A DNA stretch of 64,000 nucleotides from Methylotenera_A sp049687015 (GTDB lineage: Bacteria; Pseudomonadota; Gammaproteobacteria; Burkholderiales; Methylophilaceae): the NCBI GenBank assembly GCA_049687015.1, contig JBAVIP010000048.1, forward strand, positions 1 to 64,000. Reading direction: 5' to 3'. The notes below the pieces were generated by a model, which ran no database searches, had not been told where the DNA came from, and saw only the letters and a list, made by a program, of their open reading frames with translations. Below are positions 52,457 to 60,998 of the stretch, one piece after another. Both the position numbers and the translations under genes were made by a program. How positions within the stretch are numbered: the stretch's first letter is position 1; each line of letters starts with the position of its first letter.

Positions 52457-53170
52457 TTAGCCCATTTGTAAATTAAAGCATTCGGTATTAATCGCTTCTA
52501 GCGCTTTAAGTGGATTTTCTGCCTGGGTAATTGGTCTGCCTACGACCAGATAGCTAGCACCCATGCGCAAAGCTTGGCTCGGCGTTACAACGCGTGATTG
52601 GTCGTGTTGGTTGACATTTGGCGGACGTATGCCGGGCGTGACTAGCAGAAAGTCATTAGGCAGATGTTGTTTTAATAATTGCGCCTCTAGTGCAGAACAT
52701 ACAACGCCATGCAAACCCGCTTGCTGCGTCAGTTTGGCGAGTTTTAGTACTTGGTTTTCTACGCTGGTTTCAATACCGATTTCAGTCAAGCTGGCTTGAT
52801 TCATGCTGGTGAGCACCGTGACAGCGATTAAATACGGCTTCTGATTACTTTTATTCACGCCCTCAAGCGCGGCCTGCATCATGGCGCTACCGCCACTGGC
52901 GTGCACATTCAACATCCAAATACCCAGGTTGCTGGCGGCTTCGCAGGCTTTGGCAACCGTGTTGGGAATGTCGTGGAATTTAAGGTCTAAAAAAACCTTA
53001 AAATCTTTGGCGATTAATTTCTCAACCAGTTGAGGACCCGTTGCGGTAAAAAGCTCTTTGCCCACCTTAAGTTTGCACAGTGCTGGGTCAAGCTGGCTAA
53101 CCAGCTTAAGCGCACTGGCGGCATCGGCATAATCCAGCGCAACGATTACTTTGCTGTCATTATTTTGCAT
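52457..53170 (-). CDS. pyrF: Orotidine 5'-phosphate decarboxylase
   Basis: 237 residues. Last step of UMP synthesis. The catalytic Asp-Lys-Asp cluster DLKFHD (62-67) and the phosphate-binding VTPGIRPP and YLVVGRPIT are present; short class I type. Its start overlaps the 3' end of lapB by 11 bp, the usual lapB-pyrF coupling. Confidence 0.97.
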   Translation of the reverse strand: MQNNDSKVIVALDYADAASALKLVSQLDPALCKLKVGKELFTATGPQLVEKLIAKDFKVFLDLKFHDIPNTVAKACEAASNLGIWMLNVHASGGSAMMQAALEGVNKSNQKPYLIAVTVLTSMNQASLTEIGIETSVENQVLKLAKLTQQAGLHGVVCSALEAQLLKQHLPNDFLLVTPGIRPPNVNQHDQSRVVTPSQALRMGASYLVVGRPITQAENPLKALEAINTECFNLQMG

Positions 53171-54362
53171 TGTTTTTCTTAATGGTCATTTCACGGCTAA
53201 CCGCCTCAGAAGGCTCGGCAGGCAAGGATTCCCAAGCATTGCAGGCTGGGCATTGCCAGTGATATTGCTTGGCACGGAAGCCGCATTGATTGCAGTGATA
53301 AGCGGCGCGGTTGCCAATGGCATTGCGCACAGTTTGCTGCATAAGCTGAATATCCTGGTTATTGACGTCATCCGCCATCGCGCGTGCCTGCAAAAGCTGG
53401 TCCAGTGTCGTCAGGCTAGGTTGCCGAATCAGCTCGTTTCTAGCCAATTTGGCTGCTTTTTCTGCCCCTTCCTCGGCCAAAGTCGCCTCGTACAGCACTG
53501 ACATGAGCGAAGGCAATTTGTAGGTTTCCAGATAAGTGTTGAGCTGCGCCAGACCATCATTCAGATTGCCCATCGCGCGGTAACTTTTGAGCATTTTGCC
53601 GGCAATCAAGCCCAAGTACTCTGGTTGCTGAAACTCAATACGCTTCCAATGCGTAATGGCGGCTTGGTGTGCGCCCTCTGTCGTTTCCAGATCACCTAAC
53701 AATACATTGGCACGTACGCAGCTTTTGTTTGCGTCCAGGGCAAAGGCTAGCTGTTTACGTGCCGCGTCGTGGTTTTGCGCGATAATCTCATTCATGGCTA
53801 ATTCGCAATAATATTGCGCAATCTCACGCCTGAAAGGCACGCCAGATAAGCGTTCCAGCTCGGTCGCGGTTTCGATGGCCTGTGTCCATTCGCGTTCGCG
53901 TACGTAAATTTCCAGCAACGCACGCAGGGCGGGTTGACGGTAACGTGTATCATCCAGGCCTTTAAATAACTCCTCGGCGCGGTCGAACAGGCCTGCTTTT
54001 AAATAATCCTGTGCCAGTTCTGCTTTTACGGCACTTTTTTGGTTGGCGGTGAGCTCTTTTTTATCCAGCAGATTCAGGTGCATGTTAATCGCGCGATCCG
54101 TTTCACCGGTGCGCCGGAATAAGCTGCCAAGCGCAAAATGTAACTCGAGGGAGTCGGTATTGGCCTGCACGGCTTCAGAAAAAGCATCTACTGCCTTATC
54201 GTGCTGGTCGCTAATCAGAAAGTTCAAGCCCTTGAAGTAGGCAGCAGGCAGGGTGGTAGATTCTGACAGCAGTTGTTTAATATCTACCCGCGCGGCTATC
54301 CAGCCCAGTGTAAAAAACAGAGGAAGGACGAGGAGCCACCAGTATTCGAATTCAACAGTCAT
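53160..54362 (-). CDS. lapB: Lipopolysaccharide assembly protein LapB (YciM)
   Basis: 400 residues. N-terminal membrane anchor (WWLLVLPLFFTLGWIAARVD), a run of TPR helices, and a C-terminal rubredoxin-like zinc ribbon (CNQC...CPAC). LapB targets LpxC for degradation by FtsH and balances LPS synthesis. In most proteobacteria lapA lies directly upstream; here only a terminator-bearing 149-bp gap separates it from ihfB, so lapA is absent from this locus. Confidence 0.93.
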   Translation of the reverse strand: MTVEFEYWWLLVLPLFFTLGWIAARVDIKQLLSESTTLPAAYFKGLNFLISDQHDKAVDAFSEAVQANTDSLELHFALGSLFRRTGETDRAINMHLNLLDKKELTANQKSAVKAELAQDYLKAGLFDRAEELFKGLDDTRYRQPALRALLEIYVREREWTQAIETATELERLSGVPFRREIAQYYCELAMNEIIAQNHDAARKQLAFALDANKSCVRANVLLGDLETTEGAHQAAITHWKRIEFQQPEYLGLIAGKMLKSYRAMGNLNDGLAQLNTYLETYKLPSLMSVLYEATLAEEGAEKAAKLARNELIRQPSLTTLDQLLQARAMADDVNNQDIQLMQQTVRNAIGNRAAYHCNQCGFRAKQYHWQCPACNAWESLPAEPSEAVSREMTIKKNNAK

Positions 54363-54451
54363 GTGTTTTGGCTTTGATTGATTAGTGGCATTTTACCTAA
54401 GCTTGAGCACACTTGCTAATCATTCTATTAAAGCAGCAAAATCGAAGGTAT

Positions 54452-54483
54452 AAAAAAACGGCGCTATTGCTAGCGCCGTTTTT
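54452..54483 (-). terminator. Rho-independent terminator between ihfB and lapB
   Basis: Perfect 8-bp arms CGGCGCTA / TAGCGCCG with a 4-base loop and T-tract on the minus strand (A-tract on plus; also T-tract on plus). It closes the cmk-rpsA-ihfB transcript 28 bp past ihfB. Confidence 0.85.
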
Positions 54484-54511
54484 AACTTAAAACAAAATAT
54501 TAATCACAGAC

Positions 54512-54796
54512 TTATGAAGCTGAGTCCACGCGATCACGCAATTCTTTACCCGCTTTAAAGTGCGGTACATGCTTTGCAGGCACTTGCACTTTGCTGCCGG
54601 TTTTTGGATTACGCCCTAAACGCGGTGGGCGATAATTTAAACTGAAACTACCAAATCCACGGATTTCGATGCGTTCACCGGTCGATAAATTATCGGTCAT
54701 CGCATCTAAAATGGCTTTAACTGATAATTCAGCATCCTTTACTACTAATTGCGGAAAGCGCTCTGCTAATAAATTAATTAATTCAGACTTTGTCAT
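54512..54796 (-). CDS. ihfB: Integration host factor beta subunit
   Basis: 94 residues, HU/IHF fold. MTKSELINLLAERF at the N terminus, GFGSFSLNYRPPRLGRNPKTG forming the DNA-binding arm with its intercalating Pro, and VPHFKAGKELR at the end are characteristic of IhfB. Downstream of rpsA as usual (39 bp). Confidence 0.96.
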   Translation of the reverse strand: MTKSELINLLAERFPQLVVKDAELSVKAILDAMTDNLSTGERIEIRGFGSFSLNYRPPRLGRNPKTGSKVQVPAKHVPHFKAGKELRDRVDSAS

Positions 54797-54835
54797 GGCT
54801 TATGCTTGCCTTTTTAGTTTAATTTTAAAAAACTA

Positions 54836-56356
54836 TTATTTCTTGCTGTCTAATTTAGCTTTAAGCAATGCGCCAAGGTTAGTCGTGCCGGCTGCAGCTG
54901 CATTATCTTCGGCCCTGGTATCTTCTGCCTTGGTTTTTGCAGGTTTTGCTTTTGGCTTAGCCGCTTTTTCTTCTGTTGAAGATGAAGAAGACGTAGCACC
55001 TGATGGATCTTCAGTTAACTGTTTAACGCCTAAAGAAATGCGCTCTTTTTCTACATCAATGGCCAAGATAACAGCTTGTAACTCGTCTCCCTTTTTGAAG
55101 TTACGAATTGCTTCTTCGCCAGTTTGTGTCCAAGACAGGTCAGACAAATGCACTAAACCATCGATACCACCTGGCAAGCCGATAAACACGCCAAAATCAG
55201 TGATTGATTTGATTTGACCAGATACTTTGTCGCCTTTAGCATGGGTGGCTGAGAAGTCATCCCATGGATTTGGCTTACATTGTTTCATGCCAAGTGATAA
55301 ACGACGACGCTCTTCGTCAATCTCAAGAATCATCACTTCAACCTCGTCGCCCAATTGTGCGATTTTGCCTGGGTGGATATTTTTGTTGGTCCAATCCATT
55401 TCCGACACGTGCACCAAACCTTCGATGCCTGGTTCCACCTCAACAAACGCACCGTAATCAGTCAGGTTGGACACTTTGCCGAATAAGCGAGTGCCTACCG
55501 GATAACGACGGGTTAAAGCTACCCATGGGTCATCACCTAGTTGTTTAATGCCGAGTGAAACGCGATTTTTTTCTTGATCGAATTTCAAGATTTTCGCTTC
55601 AACTTCTTCGCCAACCGTTAACACTTCAGAAGGGTGTTTTACACGGCGCCAGGCCAAATCGGTAATGTGCAGCAAACCATCAATGCCGCCTAAATCCACG
55701 AACGCGCCGTAATCGGTAATATTTTTAACAATACCTTTTACAGTTGCGCCTTCTTTAAGCGTACCCATTAAGGCTTCGCGATCAGCACCCATGCTGACTT
55801 CCATCACTGCACGGCGGGAAACCACGATATTGTTACGTTTGCGGTCCAGTTTAATAACTTTGAAATCCCACTCTTTATTTTCGAATGGTGTAGTGTCTTT
55901 CACTGGGCGAACATCCACCAATGAACCAGGCAGGAAAGCCGTGATACCGTTGACTGAAACGCGCAGGCCACCTTTAACTTTACCGCTTACAAAGCCTTTA
56001 ACTACACGGCCTTCGTTCATCGCGTCTTCCAAATCAAGCCAGGCTTCCATTTTCTTCGCTTTTTCGCGAGAAAGTTGGGTCGAGCCAAAACCATCTTCGA
56101 GTTTTTCGATACATACTTTTACGAAGTCGCCTACAGCAACTTCAAGCTCACCTTGAGCATTTTTGAATTCGTTAGCGTCGATCACGCTTTCAGATTTAAG
56201 ACCAGCGTTCACAATGACGTGGTCGCTATCGATTGAAATTACTTCGGCGGTGATAACCTCGCCAGAACGCATTTCTTGGCGCGCTAAGCTTTCTTCAAAA
56301 AGCGCGGCAAAGGATTCCATTGAAGAAGATGGAGTTAATTTAGAAGTAGAAGCCAT
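54836..56356 (-). CDS. rpsA: 30S ribosomal protein S1, five-domain form
   Basis: 506 residues; typical proteobacterial S1 is about 555-570 with six S1 domains. Here five are seen (about 32-98, 115-182, 203-271, 288-358, 374-446) and the sixth is replaced by a Ser/Ala/Lys/Glu-rich tail (450-506) ending LGALLKAKLDSKK. There is no sign of a frameshifted sixth domain in the following 39 bp before ihfB. The first two domains bind the ribosome and the middle ones mRNA, so core function should remain. Preceded by a 200-bp structured leader. Confidence 0.95.
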   Translation of the reverse strand: MASTSKLTPSSSMESFAALFEESLARQEMRSGEVITAEVISIDSDHVIVNAGLKSESVIDANEFKNAQGELEVAVGDFVKVCIEKLEDGFGSTQLSREKAKKMEAWLDLEDAMNEGRVVKGFVSGKVKGGLRVSVNGITAFLPGSLVDVRPVKDTTPFENKEWDFKVIKLDRKRNNIVVSRRAVMEVSMGADREALMGTLKEGATVKGIVKNITDYGAFVDLGGIDGLLHITDLAWRRVKHPSEVLTVGEEVEAKILKFDQEKNRVSLGIKQLGDDPWVALTRRYPVGTRLFGKVSNLTDYGAFVEVEPGIEGLVHVSEMDWTNKNIHPGKIAQLGDEVEVMILEIDEERRRLSLGMKQCKPNPWDDFSATHAKGDKVSGQIKSITDFGVFIGLPGGIDGLVHLSDLSWTQTGEEAIRNFKKGDELQAVILAIDVEKERISLGVKQLTEDPSGATSSSSSTEEKAAKPKAKPAKTKAEDTRAEDNAAAAGTTNLGALLKAKLDSKK

Positions 56357-56562
56357 TAAATAAAGATACCTAAAAAGTTACTTAACCAATATTCTTAAAT
56401 AAATACTGTTTAAGTGTTCCCACCTAGCAGTGGGGCAGTTAATTAAACGTTACGTTACCAATTTTAATTGTAATTAAACGTAACAAGAACCGTGCATACT
56501 ACACAAAAAATAGCTTATGTTCAATGACTTAAACCGTTTTTAGCCAAATAAATTAGAATTTT
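56357..56562 (-). promoter_or_regulatory. rpsA leader with two stable dyads
   Basis: The 206-bp gap between cmk and rpsA contains GTTACGTT / AACGTAAC (56449-56484, 20-base loop), with the arm embedded in a repeated AATTAAACGT(T)AC, and CCCAC-CTAGCA-GTGGG (56419-56434). S1 is autoregulated through its leader in E. coli; these could be the equivalent structures. No T-tract, so not terminators. Confidence 0.4.
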
Positions 56563-57228
56563 TTATGAAATATTTTTATAGGCGGCGAGAACAAATTCCA
56601 CGGCTTCATCAATAGTGCGATGGGTGGTATCCAGGAGTACCGCATTTGGTGTTTGAATGAGCGGTGCTGCGCTGCGCTGGCTGTCGCGCAGATCGCGCTG
56701 TTGCAAATCGTGCAGAATCTGCGTGTAATCGGCAGATAAATTTTTGCTGGTAAGCTGCTTGTAGCGCCGTTCAGCGCGGATTTCCACGCTGGCAGTGAGG
56801 AAAATTTTTAGTTTTGCATCAGTAAAAACAACAGAGCCCATATCGCGTCCATCGGCTACCAGGCCTGGCGATTGGCGGAAACTTCGCTGCAAGGCAAACA
56901 ATACATCACGCACCTGCGGGTGAATCGCCACCTCAGAGGCGCCACGGCTCATTTCTTCGCTGCGTACCGCCTCTGTAATCAGTATATTATTTAAGTAAAT
57001 TTCACCTTCTTTGAACTGAATTGGTAGCGACTCTGCCAGCTTGCCAAGCGCTTCGGCATTGCTCCACGCGATGTTATTTTGCTGCGCGGCAAATGCCACA
57101 ATGCGATACAGCGCGCCGGAATCCAGATAATGAAAGTCGAGTTTTTCTGCGACCAGCTGGGCAACTGTGCCTTTGCCGCTGGCAGAAGGACCATCAATCG
57201 CGATGACGGGAATATGATTAGCTGACAA
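56563..57228 (-). CDS. cmk: Cytidylate kinase
   Basis: 221 residues with the TTG at 57228, which is preceded by GAAGAG and gives the family N-terminal length before the P-loop (IDGPSASGKGTV). The frame is open to another TTG at 57246, which would overlap aroA by 29 bp instead of 11; no ATG is available. Phosphorylates CMP/dCMP. DGRDMGSVVF and the RRYKQL lid region are typical. Order aroA-cmk-rpsA-ihfB is conserved. Confidence 0.93.
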   Translation of the reverse strand: MSANHIPVIAIDGPSASGKGTVAQLVAEKLDFHYLDSGALYRIVAFAAQQNNIAWSNAEALGKLAESLPIQFKEGEIYLNNILITEAVRSEEMSRGASEVAIHPQVRDVLFALQRSFRQSPGLVADGRDMGSVVFTDAKLKIFLTASVEIRAERRYKQLTSKNLSADYTQILHDLQQRDLRDSQRSAAPLIQTPNAVLLDTTHRTIDEAVEFVLAAYKNIS

Positions 57229-58519
57229 TTTTTGCAAACTCTTCAAAATAGTTGGGGAAAGTTTTTGCTACGCATTTCGGATCGTTAATGGTAATCGGCA
57301 CTCCGCCCAAACTTACAAGAGAAAAACACATCGCCATGCGGTGGTCGTCATAAGTGTCAATGACGGCATTGGGTATTAATTGGGCTGGAGGCGTGATTTT
57401 GATGTAATCTGCACCTTCCTCAACAATCGCGCCTACTTTGCGCAACTCTGTCGCCATGGCGGCAATACGGTCGGTTTCTTTCACGCGCCAGCTGGCGATG
57501 TTGCGTAAGGCGGTCGTCCCTTCGGCGAATAGTGCCATTATAGCCAGCGTCATCGCGGCATCGGGGATGTGGTTACAGTCGAGGTCGATGGCCTTGAGTT
57601 TGCCACTTTCTGCCCTTTCTACGTAAACGTGGTCGTCATAGTATTCTATTACAGCCCCCATTTTTTTGATTTCTTCAGCAAATTGAATGTCGCCCTGAAT
57701 ACTGTTTTTTGTAATGCCGAAAATACTAATTCTGCCAGCTATCGCGCCAGCAGCTAAAAAATAAGAGGCACTCGAGGCATCGCCTTCAACAAAAACTACT
57801 CGAGGACTTTGGTATTTTACATTAGCCGGTACCGTAAATTGTTGCCAGCCATCGCGCGCAACTTCAATGCCAAATTGTTTCATTAGATTTAACGTGATTT
57901 CAATGTAGGGTTTAGAAATCAACTCGCCAACTAATTGAATGGTAGCCGCCTTGCCAGTGAGTGGTAGTGCCATTAAAAGGGCTGTTAAAAATTGGCTGGA
58001 AACGTCACCGCGGATTTTGATGGGCTGGTTGACAACAACATTGGCGGGCGAGATTTTGAGCGGTGGGAAACCTTCGTTGCCCAAATGCTCAATATTCGCA
58101 CCAATTTGGCGCAACGCATCGACCAAGTCACCAATCGGACGCTCGTGCATGCGTGGCACGCCGTGCAACGTGTAATAACCATCGGACAAAGCGAGCACCG
58201 CAGTGAGCGGCCGGAAAGCCGTACCTGCATTACCTAGAAATAAATCGGCATGTTTATTTGGAAAAGAGCCGGATATACCTTCAATTTTCCAATAACTTTG
58301 TACTAGATTTCCAGCATTTTCTGATTCAATTATAACGCCCAGCGTTTTTAACGCCTCCAGCATGCGCTCTGTGTCATCAGATGCAAGCAAGTCGTAGATA
58401 TCTGTGGTGTTATTAGATAGTGCAGCGAGTAGTAGCGTGCGGTTAGAAATACTTTTAGAGCCAGGTAATGAGATGGTGCCTTCGGCGTGGCTGGCTGCAG
58501 GGAGGGTGAGTTGTTCCAT
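57218..58519 (-). CDS. aroA: 3-phosphoshikimate 1-carboxyvinyltransferase (EPSP synthase)
   Basis: 433 residues. Transfers enolpyruvyl from PEP to shikimate 3-phosphate. Motifs: LPGSKSISNRTLLLAAL (catalytic Lys), LGNAGTAFRPLTA, DCNHIPDAAMT (catalytic Asp), RVKETDRI and DDHRMAMCF. The LGNAGTAFRP loop with this spacing places it in the class I type. Upstream tyrA and downstream cmk complete an aromatic/housekeeping supercluster. Confidence 0.97.
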   Translation of the reverse strand: MEQLTLPAASHAEGTISLPGSKSISNRTLLLAALSNNTTDIYDLLASDDTERMLEALKTLGVIIESENAGNLVQSYWKIEGISGSFPNKHADLFLGNAGTAFRPLTAVLALSDGYYTLHGVPRMHERPIGDLVDALRQIGANIEHLGNEGFPPLKISPANVVVNQPIKIRGDVSSQFLTALLMALPLTGKAATIQLVGELISKPYIEITLNLMKQFGIEVARDGWQQFTVPANVKYQSPRVVFVEGDASSASYFLAAGAIAGRISIFGITKNSIQGDIQFAEEIKKMGAVIEYYDDHVYVERAESGKLKAIDLDCNHIPDAAMTLAIMALFAEGTTALRNIASWRVKETDRIAAMATELRKVGAIVEEGADYIKITPPAQLIPNAVIDTYDDHRMAMCFSLVSLGGVPITINDPKCVAKTFPNYFEEFAKIVS

Positions 58520-58551
58520 TTGTTGTTTTATATAATTTAAATTAATCCGTC

Positions 58552-58571
58552 ATTCCCGCTTTCGCGGGAAT
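58552..58571. repeat. dRS3-like 20-bp palindrome
   Basis: ATTCCCGC-TTTC-GCGGGAAT, perfect 8-4-8, matching the dRS3 pattern known from Neisseria (ATTCCC-N8-GGGAAT) and flanked by CGTC and CCAT as in many scattered copies. Lies between tyrA and aroA. A degenerate relative is at 28776-28795. Confidence 0.7.
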
Positions 58572-58576
58572 CCATT

Positions 58577-59479
58577 TTAAGTCTTTTTCGATTCAGCCCA
58601 ATTGTTACGCGCCACGCTGGCACGCTCAAACAAGGCTTGCAAGCCAGCGCCATCATGATTAGTCAGCAATTTTTTCAATTGATCCAATTCGTCTTGGTAA
58701 GCCGTTAGTTCGCTCAACAAAGCGGCCTTATTGGCCAGGCTGATGTCGCGCCACATTTCGGGATGGCTACCGGCGATGCGCGTAAAATCTCGAAAACCGC
58801 TGGCGGCAAAGCTGAATAATTGCACAGCATTGGGGCGCGAGGCGATTTCATCCACCAGAGCAAACGCCAATAGATGCGGCAGATGACTGACAGCGGCAAA
58901 AATACTATCATGCGTTTCGGCTGACATTTCACTTACATTTGCACCACAGATTTTCCATAATTGAGCAACGCCAGCAACCGCGTCCCTATTGGTCTCTGGG
59001 GCAGGCGTTAAAACCACATTTTTACCTGAAAACAAATCTTCTTTTGCCGCAGAAACACCGCTTATCTCAGCCCCTGCAATGGGGTGGCCGCCCACAAACT
59101 GGCTAAACTGTTCGTCTAAAATTTCTTTCGCGCAGGTCAACACCTCTTTCTTGGTGCTGCCCGCATCGGTAATAATTGTTTGTTTGTTAAGGTGAGGTTT
59201 AATACTTTGCAAAATGTTCGCGGTTTGCGCAACCGGCGCGGCAATCAGCACTAAATCAGCACCTTCAAGAGCCGCATGGATATTGCTCTCCAGAGCGTCA
59301 GATATTTCATCAATTACGCCTAACTTTAGTGCTTCGTTTAAACTTTCTTGCGTGCGCCCAACGCCCACGATGTAAGGTACATTGCCTGTATTTTTCAAAG
59401 CCAACGCGCTGGATTTTTTTAGCGCTAGCGCGACAGAGCCACCAATCAGACCCACACCAAATATGACGATTTTTTTCAA
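58577..59479 (-). CDS. tyrA: Prephenate dehydrogenase
   Basis: 300 residues. Oxidatively decarboxylates prephenate (or arogenate) in tyrosine synthesis. Rossmann GVGLIGGSVALAL at the N terminus, GGHPIAGAEISG (catalytic His) and ETHDSIFAAVSHLPHLLAFAL are diagnostic. Monofunctional: no chorismate mutase domain. Upstream of aroA on the same strand, 57 bp apart. Confidence 0.95.
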   Translation of the reverse strand: MKKIVIFGVGLIGGSVALALKKSSALALKNTGNVPYIVGVGRTQESLNEALKLGVIDEISDALESNIHAALEGADLVLIAAPVAQTANILQSIKPHLNKQTIITDAGSTKKEVLTCAKEILDEQFSQFVGGHPIAGAEISGVSAAKEDLFSGKNVVLTPAPETNRDAVAGVAQLWKICGANVSEMSAETHDSIFAAVSHLPHLLAFALVDEIASRPNAVQLFSFAASGFRDFTRIAGSHPEMWRDISLANKAALLSELTAYQDELDQLKKLLTNHDGAGLQALFERASVARNNWAESKKT

Positions 59480-59541
59480 AGCAGATTTATTCGTAATTTC
59501 TACAGGCTGAATTGTAACATTTGTATGATATGAATTTTTGA

Positions 59542-60189
59542 TTAGTGATAGTAAGTAGCGGATTTGGCTTGTTCCGGACTAACCCACAGTACCGAGTTCC
59601 AAGTGAAAGGATTTGATCCGGGTTTGAGTTCAGTTATAAGCAACCCGCCTGATTTAAGCTGCCAAATAGCTAAATCTTCAGTTTTAATTTCACCACTTCC
59701 TCCACTATATTTGCCATTAGAAAGTAATAGAAGTGCTAATTTTTCGGTGATTTTAAGATAATCCAAGCGCTGAGATTTTCTAATAGGCTCACCATATTCA
59801 GCCTTAATTTGACGTATAAATTTACTGTGGTGCCAATAAGGGGCATCGATTTTTGCGTTATTCAATTTATTATTTTTGTACCAAAATACGACAAGCATGG
59901 CTGGAGATTTATTCCAGCCTTTGAGTTCGTCCGCACAAAAATAGTCGCCGAATTCGTTTTTGTCAAAACCGCACCACCAATTGATGTTGAATTTTGCTCT
60001 TGTTTCTTTTGGGGAGATGGAATGTAACTCATTGAAATTTAATTGAATAACATCATCAGATGAGAAGTATTTTCTATATCCGTAGACAAGGTCTGAATCC
60101 CAGATTTTATATAGTAATATTGACAGTAAAATTAACGATAAAACAGCAATTAAGGTTTTTGCGTGACTAAGCGGTTCATTTAATTTCAT
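59542..60189 (-). CDS. Membrane-anchored protein of unknown function
   Basis: 215 residues. One N-terminal membrane helix (about 10-27, AVLSLILLSILLYKIW), then an exported domain rich in aromatic residues, with Cys-containing INWWCGFDKNEFGDYFCAD. Ends ALWVSPEQAKSATYYH-like (VSPEQAKSA). No family recognised. Lower G+C than its neighbours by eye. Same strand as bpt, with an 18-bp gap. Confidence 0.6.
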   Translation of the reverse strand: MKLNEPLSHAKTLIAVLSLILLSILLYKIWDSDLVYGYRKYFSSDDVIQLNFNELHSISPKETRAKFNINWWCGFDKNEFGDYFCADELKGWNKSPAMLVVFWYKNNKLNNAKIDAPYWHHSKFIRQIKAEYGEPIRKSQRLDYLKITEKLALLLLSNGKYSGGSGEIKTEDLAIWQLKSGGLLITELKPGSNPFTWNSVLWVSPEQAKSATYYH

Positions 60190-60207
60190 ATTGATTTAGT
60201 GGAAAGT

Positions 60208-60993
60208 TTAAACCCACTCCCCATCCACCAGTTTCTCTTGCGGTCTGAATGCTTGTTTATACGCCATTTTGGGGCTGTCTTTAATCCAGTAACCCAAATA
60301 TAAATAAGGCAAACCAAGACTTTTTGTCCATTCGGCCAGCCACATGATGGCATAAGTGCCATAACTGGCACGCTTAATTGAGGTGCCGTAACTGGCACGC
60401 TTAATAGAGGTAGCATAACTGGCTTTGGTTTCAGTCGCATCGTAAAACGTATAAACTGCAGAGACGCCGTCGCTTACTACATCGATCATGCTGACGATTT
60501 TGACCTGGTTTTCGGCATCTCTGAATTCAATCATCAGGCTTTCTACATTGCTTTCGCATAAAAACTGGCGATATTGTTCAGCGTCGTCTTTTGCTTCCGG
60601 TGTGTTGCCTAACTCGGCATCTGCATGACGCAAAGCCTGGTAACTGGCATATAGCTCAAAATGGCTTTGGTTATAGCTTATCGGCATCACACGGGCGGTT
60701 AGGTTGCCATGTTGTTTGAACGCGCGTTTTTGGCTGCGTGTAGGTGCAAATTCGCTCAGCACCACGCGCACAGGAATACAGGCGTTGCAATTTTCGCAAT
60801 GCGGCCTGTAAGCAAACTTGCCGCTACGCCGAAAGCCTTGCTGGATCAGCCCGTTATATACTTGAGCATTTACTAGATAGTGAGGCGCGGCGATTAAGCT
60901 TTGCGCGAGTTTATTGGGCAAATAGCCACATTTATACGGCGTGGTGACGTAAAACTGTAATTTATGGAGTACCGGTTCACTTGGTAGTGTCAT
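60208..60993 (-). CDS. bpt: Aspartate/glutamate leucyltransferase (Bpt), with internal repeat expansion
   Basis: 261 residues. Transfers Leu from Leu-tRNA to N-terminal Asp/Glu of proteins, marking them for ClpS/ClpAP. Family motifs: TTPYKCGYLPNK at the N terminus, CENCNACIPVRV and YLYLGYWIKDSPKMAYK. A 27-bp unit is repeated 2.5 times inside the gene (60355-60423), so the normally single SYGTYAIMW segment is preceded by two extra copies (SYATSIKRA and SYGTSIKRA). Frame intact. Adjacent to aat, the other N-end rule transferase. Confidence 0.93.
   Translation of the reverse strand: MTLPSEPVLHKLQFYVTTPYKCGYLPNKLAQSLIAAPHYLVNAQVYNGLIQQGFRRSGKFAYRPHCENCNACIPVRVVLSEFAPTRSQKRAFKQHGNLTARVMPISYNQSHFELYASYQALRHADAELGNTPEAKDDAEQYRQFLCESNVESLMIEFRDAENQVKIVSMIDVVSDGVSAVYTFYDATETKASYATSIKRASYGTSIKRASYGTYAIMWLAEWTKSLGLPYLYLGYWIKDSPKMAYKQAFRPQEKLVDGEWV
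60355..60423. repeat. 27-bp in-frame tandem repeat in bpt
   Basis: Units 60355-60381 and 60382-60408 differ at three positions by eye, followed by a partial third unit 60409-60423 that belongs to the conserved gene sequence. Each unit adds nine residues. Confidence 0.85.
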
Positions 60994-60998
60994 GATGA

